A DNA stretch of 64,000 bases from Beta vulgaris subsp. vulgaris (Eukaryota > Streptophyta > Magnoliopsida > Caryophyllales > Amaranthaceae), in assembly GCF_026745355.1 (NCBI RefSeq), contig NC_079207.1, positions 8,535,238-8,599,237 on the forward strand, given 5' to 3'. The notes under the pieces were generated by a model that saw nothing but the letters and a program-made list of their open reading frames with translations, made no database searches and was not told where the DNA came from. A program made the translations under genes and the position numbers. This document shows, in pieces, positions 58,936 through 64,000 of the stretch; position 1 is the stretch's first letter; each line of letters begins with the position of its first letter.

Positions 58936-59919
58936 TATCCGCCCGAAAAGGATAATATCTTCTTGTTATCCTTGTGATTATCTTTTCCTTATTTGTAAGT
59001 AATCTTTTATGATTTTCTATATTTTAGGCTGTATATACACTTTACAAGCCTTGAATATCTAAACTTTCCTACCATCTTGTCAATAAATCAAGTAAATTTG
59101 TTTGTTGATTATTTCATGGTATATTTGTTTATTTAATGACTTTCACTCCAACATGATGGCAAAATAATAATGATGATATCTTTTTGTTATCCTTGTGATT
59201 CTCTTTTCCTTATTCGTAAGTAATCTTTTATAGATTTTGTATATTTTAGGTTGCATATATACTTTACAAGTCTAATAAAATATCTAAACCTTCGCATTAT
59301 CTTGTTAATAAATCACGTAAATTCTTGTGTTTAATTATTTCATTATATATATATTTTTTGATGACTTACGCTCCATCATGAGTATAATTGCAAGTGCATG
59401 ATGCATGCACACTCATACACCGATACACATACACAAACACCATACCATAAAAACTTTACCATAAAAGTTGTATAGAAATCATATAAACTAGGACAACGTC
59501 TACTAACTATATATATCTAAAATTCAAGACAAATAAATGTTATGCTGTTACATGTACTCTCCCTCCTCCATACAATCAAATGAGACATTAAAATGCACTA
59601 AACAACTATACTACAACGCTCATGTTGATTTTTGTGAAGGAAAATAAATGATTTAAAGATATATATTTCTATTTTTAAAGATTTTAATTACACGTCATTA
59701 AATGATCCATGATGTATGACCCGGAACAAGAACTAGTACGTGTACGTGCACAATTTAAATGCATGCGCAAAATTGTGGTGGAGAAATTGGTCCAAAATCA
59801 ATCAACATCATTTCAGACGTAGTGCACTAACTAATGCCTCAACGCTCTGCCTTTCCTTCACCTCCAGCTTCATAAATAAGTGCCTGATTTTTCCGTTACA
59901 TAAGTTGTGTTTTCCTCAC
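58936..59919. other. Upstream of the dehydrogenase gene, with a local duplication
   Basis: Two related blocks of about 180 bp lie in tandem: 58955-59140 and 59170-59370, sharing CTTTTTGTTATCCTTGTGAT-like and CTTATTTGTAAGTAATCTTTT-like sequence. No coding exon is recognised. Confidence 0.45.
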
Positions 59920-59927
59920 TATATATA
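59920..59927 (+). promoter_or_regulatory. Putative TATA box of the dehydrogenase gene
   Basis: TATATATA lies 86 bp before the ATG at 60006, in CACTATATATATGTACTC, a plausible distance for a plant promoter with a 50-55-base leader. Confidence 0.5.
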
Positions 59928-60005
59928 TGTACTCTTCTTCACTAATTTAATATTTTAATCCAAACACTAAAAACACTGCAAAAACACAAACATTGTACGA
60001 AATTC

Positions 60006-63000
60006 ATGGCTAAATTAATAGAAGAAGAGCACCCACTAAAAGCTTTTGGCTTTGCTGCTACTGATTCTTCTGGCTTTCTTTCTCCTTTACATTTTTCTAG
60101 GAGGTAATATTCCTACCCTCTTTTTCTATATTTCTTCCTATATAGTACCATCTATGAAGTATCGGAAATCCATGGAAGCTAAGTGTTCGTTTGGTATACA
60201 TGAGAATTTAATTCCGGTACGAAATTACTTCCCTTACGGAATTCTTAGAAATGGCCTAAATATGTTTGGTTGACATCAAGAAATTTGCAACTCGCATGAA
60301 TTCTGATTGAGCAAGGGAGAGGTGGTTAATCAAAACAATTTTCCAAAGAATTTTCATTGCACCCGTTTTCTCAACCTGGCCTCCTGTCAACCCAACAACT
60401 TTCCAAATGAGAAAATCATGGAAATTTTCATTGCTACATAAATTTCTGTCAACCAAATGAGCACTAAGATTTTCTTTGTTTGAAAAATGCTTAGGTTTGC
60501 AAAACCCAAATAATATCCGTGTTACATAGTCTACCATGATAGGCTCTGATCTTACCAAGTAAGTGTTGGCCCAGTGGTGATGGGGACTGGCTTTGGTAGG
60601 ACGGACCCGTGTTCGAATCCCCGCAACACCCTTGGGAGAGGAATGGAACCTAACCACCCCGAACTTGGCCTCGATCCGGATGTAGCCCGAAGGGTGAACC
60701 GGGTGAAAACACCAAAAAAAAAAAAAAAAAAAAAAATGATAGGCTCTGATCTTTATAACATAGATAACATTTGAATTTTTTATTAATTATTTCGATCTGT
60801 TTTAAATAAAACGTTTGTTTTTTCAGGCAACTCAACACACTTTTTTAATTTTTAATATCCTTAGTTTTGCACAGGTGAAAAATATTAAAATATTATAATT
60901 TAATAGTATGCATCGAGACGAATCTAACAAGATCCCACTTTTTGATTAGAAATATTAGACTTTGACCAATTTTTACTAAAAGGATTGATGTTTCTTAATC
61001 CAATTTTTACATATGAGAATGCTTTGAGCTAGAGTAATGGGTTATTGTAAGACTCCGCAAGGACAAGTTTCTTGTGTGATAGTGACCTACAATTAGTATC
61101 TACTCTAATGTTACGACTGTGAGACCAATGTTGATTTTTTGGACTTTGATGTGTGATATGTGGAATACAAATGTAGGATGTTTTTTTTTTTTTTTTTCCT
61201 GAGGGTGAGAGCCACAATGACGAATAATGTAGATGGAATTTGATCACAATATTCACAGATTTCAAATATCATTTTTCAAGATTTTAACCAACTAAACTAG
61301 TTGACATTCACTTTATGAATTACCATAGTAATGTGCTAAGAAAAATATTTTAAGATAAATAGATGTCATTTTACAATTTGGATCTGTGGATGATTTGCCT
61401 TATTGTGGTCAACTGGTGTAAGCTTATTCTAATTATTAATTAATTAAAAATGCTTTGGGTACTTGTCAATTGGTGTCTTGATGATGTTGATGCTTGGGCT
61501 ATGATTGATAAGTGTCCAAATTAGGGGAATTTGTGGATTGGGAGTTGTGAGTTGTAGCCGAATAAATAAATAATGTACTAACAAAAATATAAGACTCCAT
61601 TTCGTGTAATGTTACTATTAAATAGGGTGGAAGTAGTGCCTTGTTTAGTAATGACTCAGGTTATTATAATACTAGCAAACAAGAATATTAATCTATACTA
61701 ATATATTAAAAGGGGCGTTATTAAGTTAGGAACGATGTCACGTGGTACCTTTGATTGGATTATTTTATGTTATGTAATTCACATACACTAAAAAAAATAG
61801 AAAATACATTATGTAAGATTCAATCTCGAAATCACAAACATATATATTAATGTCTTAACTACTAAACCAAGTGATACTTGATGTTATTATTTCAAAGTAA
61901 AATGTTAATAAACGAAAGATATACCCAAGCCTAAAAACTAGTTCTAGCTTTTTAGTACAACGATTGTGCCACTTAAATTTATAACCCTTTATTCAAGAGG
62001 AAAATAGGGTTCTTTTGCGAATTTATTAAAAGAATAATTTGGATTTATTTATATATTTTGATTGGTTTAAAGGGTTTGATGAACATAAGGTTCTAAATTC
62101 TAATTCTGTCTTCAGGAATTCTTTTTTGAAATAATGAGTCTAGGTCTATGTACATCTTAATGCTAATGAATAATGATCCTAGTCAAACATTATTACCTAA
62201 TTCACAATAGATCAGAATAAGTCGGGACGCAATTCGCTACCTAATTTTGTAGATCTGCATGTACCAAATAACTATTTTTGTAACACAGTTCGTGTGGGAT
62301 TTAGAGAAGTAGGTAACACTAAAATCGATTAAGTTCGATCACCTAAGTCAAAGGTGACCTATTATCTTGCAACAATTTTGAGATTTAAGTTTTTTTGACT
62401 TTAAAACTATGCATGTCTTGTTACAGGGAAAATGGACCTGAAGATGTAACTATTCAAATCCAATTCTGTGGAGTTTGCCACTCTGACTTACATTCTGTGA
62501 AAAATGAGTGGGGTTTCACCAGATATCCCATTGTTCCTGGGTAATTTGCATTGCCATATTTAACTCATTGTATTAGTAAAATCTGGTGTCTTGGTTGCTT
62601 TTATCTGTAATTGCACATTAATTTCATGATATATACTTCCTCTGTTTCATAATACACGCTGCACTATTCATTGTGGGAAGTTTCACATTACTTGTCACAC
62701 TTCCTTTTTGGGCAATACACTCTCTCCTCTCACATGGGTCCCTTTTATTTTTAATCTCTACCTCTATCTTCTCCAAAAATTGCCTAGGAGTCCGTGAATT
62801 GAGAAGTGTAGCGAGTAATATGAAACGGAGGAAGTATATTGTCTTTTGAGGCCGTAAGAATAACTTTGTTTTAACTTGTTCAGGCATGAAATTGTGGGTA
62901 CTGTCACAAAAGTTGGGAATAATGTGAAGAAATTCAAAGTTGGAGAGAATGTAGGTGTTGGTGTCATAGTAGGATCCTGTGAAAACTGTGAATCTTGCCA

Positions 63001-63397
63001 ACAAGACTTAGAAAATTACTGCCCTCAAATGGTTTTCACTTACAATTCCCTGGATAAAGATGGGAGCAAGACTTACGGCGGTTATTCTGATATAATTGTT
63101 GTTAACCAAAGATTTGTGCTTAACATCCCGGATAACCTGTCTCTTGATGCTGCTGCACCGCTCTTGTGTGCTGGGATCACGGTCTACAGTCCGATGAAAT
63201 ACTATGGAATGGCAGTAAGTGGGAAGCATTTAGGAGTTTGTGGATTAGGCGGGCTTGGTCATGTTGCTGTTAAGTTTGGGAAGGCCTTTGGACTTAAAGT
63301 TACTGTCATTAGTACCTCGCCAAAGAAAGAGGATGAAGCTCTTAATAGACTTGGTGCAGATTGTTTCCTTGTCAGTACTAATGCTGCTAAAATGAAG
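60006..63397 (+). CDS. Cinnamyl-alcohol / mannitol dehydrogenase family enzyme, 3' part outside the window
   Basis: Exons 60006-60103, 62427-62540 and 62884-63397 join in frame to the first 242 residues of an expected 355-365. Exon 1 encodes [20 protein letters not shown], then [13 protein letters not shown], the usual start of this medium-chain zinc dehydrogenase family. Catalytic zinc ligands are visible: Cys50 in GVCHSDLH, His72-Glu73 in GHE, and Cys166. The structural zinc site has Cys103, 106, 109 and 117. The Rossmann motif GLGGLG is at 191-196, followed by VISTSPKK; serine and lysines there favour NADP. Such enzymes reduce or oxidise aromatic or terpenoid aldehydes and alcohols in the cytosol. 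Closest in style are the CAD-like mannitol dehydrogenase / 8-hydroxygeraniol dehydrogenase group. The substrate cannot be told from sequence. Exon 3 ends at AAG/GTAAAT, with the last exon beyond 64000. Intron 1 carries a SINE and a Helitron candidate, and intron 2 a Stowaway. Confidence 0.93.
60536..60753 (+). mobile_element. tRNA-derived SINE with 18-bp duplication, in intron 1
   Basis: ATGATAGGCTCTGATCTT is repeated exactly at 60536-60553 and 60736-60753. The insert begins with GTGTTGGCCCAGTGGTGATG (A box), has CCCGTGTTCGAATCCCCGC (B box), a GC-richer body, and a long A run. The perfect duplication and long tail suggest a young insertion. Confidence 0.95.
60755..61691. other. Intron 1 of the dehydrogenase gene
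   Basis: Intronic, non-coding. A poly(T) run lies at about 61181-61197. Confidence 0.5.
61692..61941 (+). mobile_element. Small non-autonomous Helitron candidate
   Basis: The 5' end TCTATACTAATATATTAAAA follows an A, and the 3' end CCTAAAAACTAG is followed by T. TC...CTAG ends placed between A and T without target duplication are the Helitron signature. It is 250 bp long, with ATTCAATCTCGAAATCAC and TTAACTACTAAACCAAGTGA in the body. Partial relatives are at 23920, 29735, 29990 and 54375-54570. The 3' hairpin is weak in this copy. Confidence 0.65.
62636..62834. mobile_element. Stowaway-like MITE in intron 2
   Basis: The ends CTTCCTCTGTTTCATAATAC and AATATGAAACGGAGGAAG are flanked by TA. It fills most of the 343-bp intron 2 of the dehydrogenase gene and leaves both splice sites intact. 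Confidence 0.9.
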
Positions 63398-64000
63398 GTA
63401 AATTGCAGAGTATTTCTTAAATTTTCTTTGTCAATGAACTCATTAAACAGTTTACCAAGTCATTAGACACTGCTAGCTACTTTTATGTTAGATATGCTAT
63501 CTTCAGATTTACCCATAAAGTTATTGTGCAATATGTAAGCAGATAGCCGATTGAGAACTACTGTTTTTGGGTGTTATAGTGTGCTTGATAGATTAGAATC
63601 TACTTGTTGGAGGCCAATATTTCCTCGCAACAACCTCTGATATTCGCGCTTCTCTGAAAATCTGAGGACAATTTAAAGTATTTGACTATGATCTATACTG
63701 ACTATACATTTCCCTGGCTGTTAGCCCCAACGGACATACCCCCTTGTGTTGTGGCATGTGCTTCAGTCTTCACGCGTATTTCTTGTCCACACTAGCTATG
63801 GCATGTGCTACGAATAATCTTCCCTTAGGCACTTCCTGCTGTTAATAAAAATTGGTGCCATATATGCAAGCTCAATCTTAAGTAGTTTAGACTTTCGAGG
63901 CTTTTGGTTTATCTGTTCATAAATCCGTGCTAATGGCTCAAATCATCGAATATGCTTTGGTTTATTTGTTCATAACGTGTTAATGGCTCAAATCATCGAA
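63398..64000 (+). other. Intron 3 of the dehydrogenase gene, with a short tandem duplication at the edge
   Basis: Non-coding after the GTAAAT donor. A roughly 50-bp unit containing TAATGGCTCAAATCATCGAA occurs twice in tandem at 63903-63950 and 63956-64000. Confidence 0.6.

Noticed and set aside
60256..60657. 133-codon minus-strand frame
   Set aside because: It runs through intron 1 of the dehydrogenase gene and the SINE in antisense, with no family resemblance.

Overview
This window is nuclear DNA from a flowering plant, most likely a eudicot. It is AT-rich, the genes are split by GT-AG introns and lie far apart, and the space between them is filled with plant transposable elements: Stowaway, Tourist/Harbinger, hAT, Helitron, TRIM, tRNA-derived SINEs and LINEs. 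There is no sign of a bacterial operon, a CRISPR array or a phage. The species cannot be fixed from the sequence alone.

Four protein-coding genes can be supported. (1) Minus strand, 9052-7805: the first three exons of a WAT1-related (nodulin MtN21 / EamA) membrane transporter; the rest was not found. (2) Plus strand, 31174-39227: a complete three-exon gene for a 966-residue protein with an NYN nuclease-like domain and two LOTUS/OST-HTH domains. (3) Minus strand, 48639-46206: a complete nine-exon gene for a 353-residue Mediator subunit 26c-like protein with a TFIIS N-terminal (LW) domain. (4) Plus strand, 60006 to beyond 63397: the first three exons of a zinc-dependent cinnamyl-alcohol / mannitol dehydrogenase family enzyme, which continues past the right edge. 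Genes 2 and 3 point tail to tail. As far as I recall, their Arabidopsis homologues are also neighbours, so this looks like a conserved gene pair.

Region by region. 1-7.8 kb holds a foldback element with seven copies of one palindrome, a Stowaway, a MULE-like TIR element with a G-rich core, a LINE tail and microsatellites. 7.8-9.1 kb is the WAT1 gene. 9.4-16.1 kb is nested elements: a TRIM with an insertion in one LTR, a hAT carrying a SINE, a broken RNase H domain, and a three-layer nest (Harbinger inside a LINE-derived element inside a Tourist MITE). 16-25 kb has a second LINE-derived element, a long near-perfect hairpin, MITEs, SINEs, a Helitron end and a hAT MITE. 25.19-28.93 kb is a tandem array of about 11.5 copies of a roughly 325-bp satellite unit. 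29-31 kb has Helitron ends, a SINE and Stowaways. 31-49 kb carries the two complete genes with repeats in their introns and between them, including a possible organelle-DNA insert. 49.5-53.1 kb is a 5'-truncated, frameshifted LINE. 53-60 kb is more MITEs, SINEs and a second hAT MITE. 60-64 kb is the dehydrogenase gene, with a SINE and a Stowaway in its introns.

The genes do not form a pathway. Their roles are transport, RNA metabolism, transcription and alcohol/aldehyde oxidoreduction. The unusual content is the repeat architecture. I saw no convincing previously undescribed multi-gene system.
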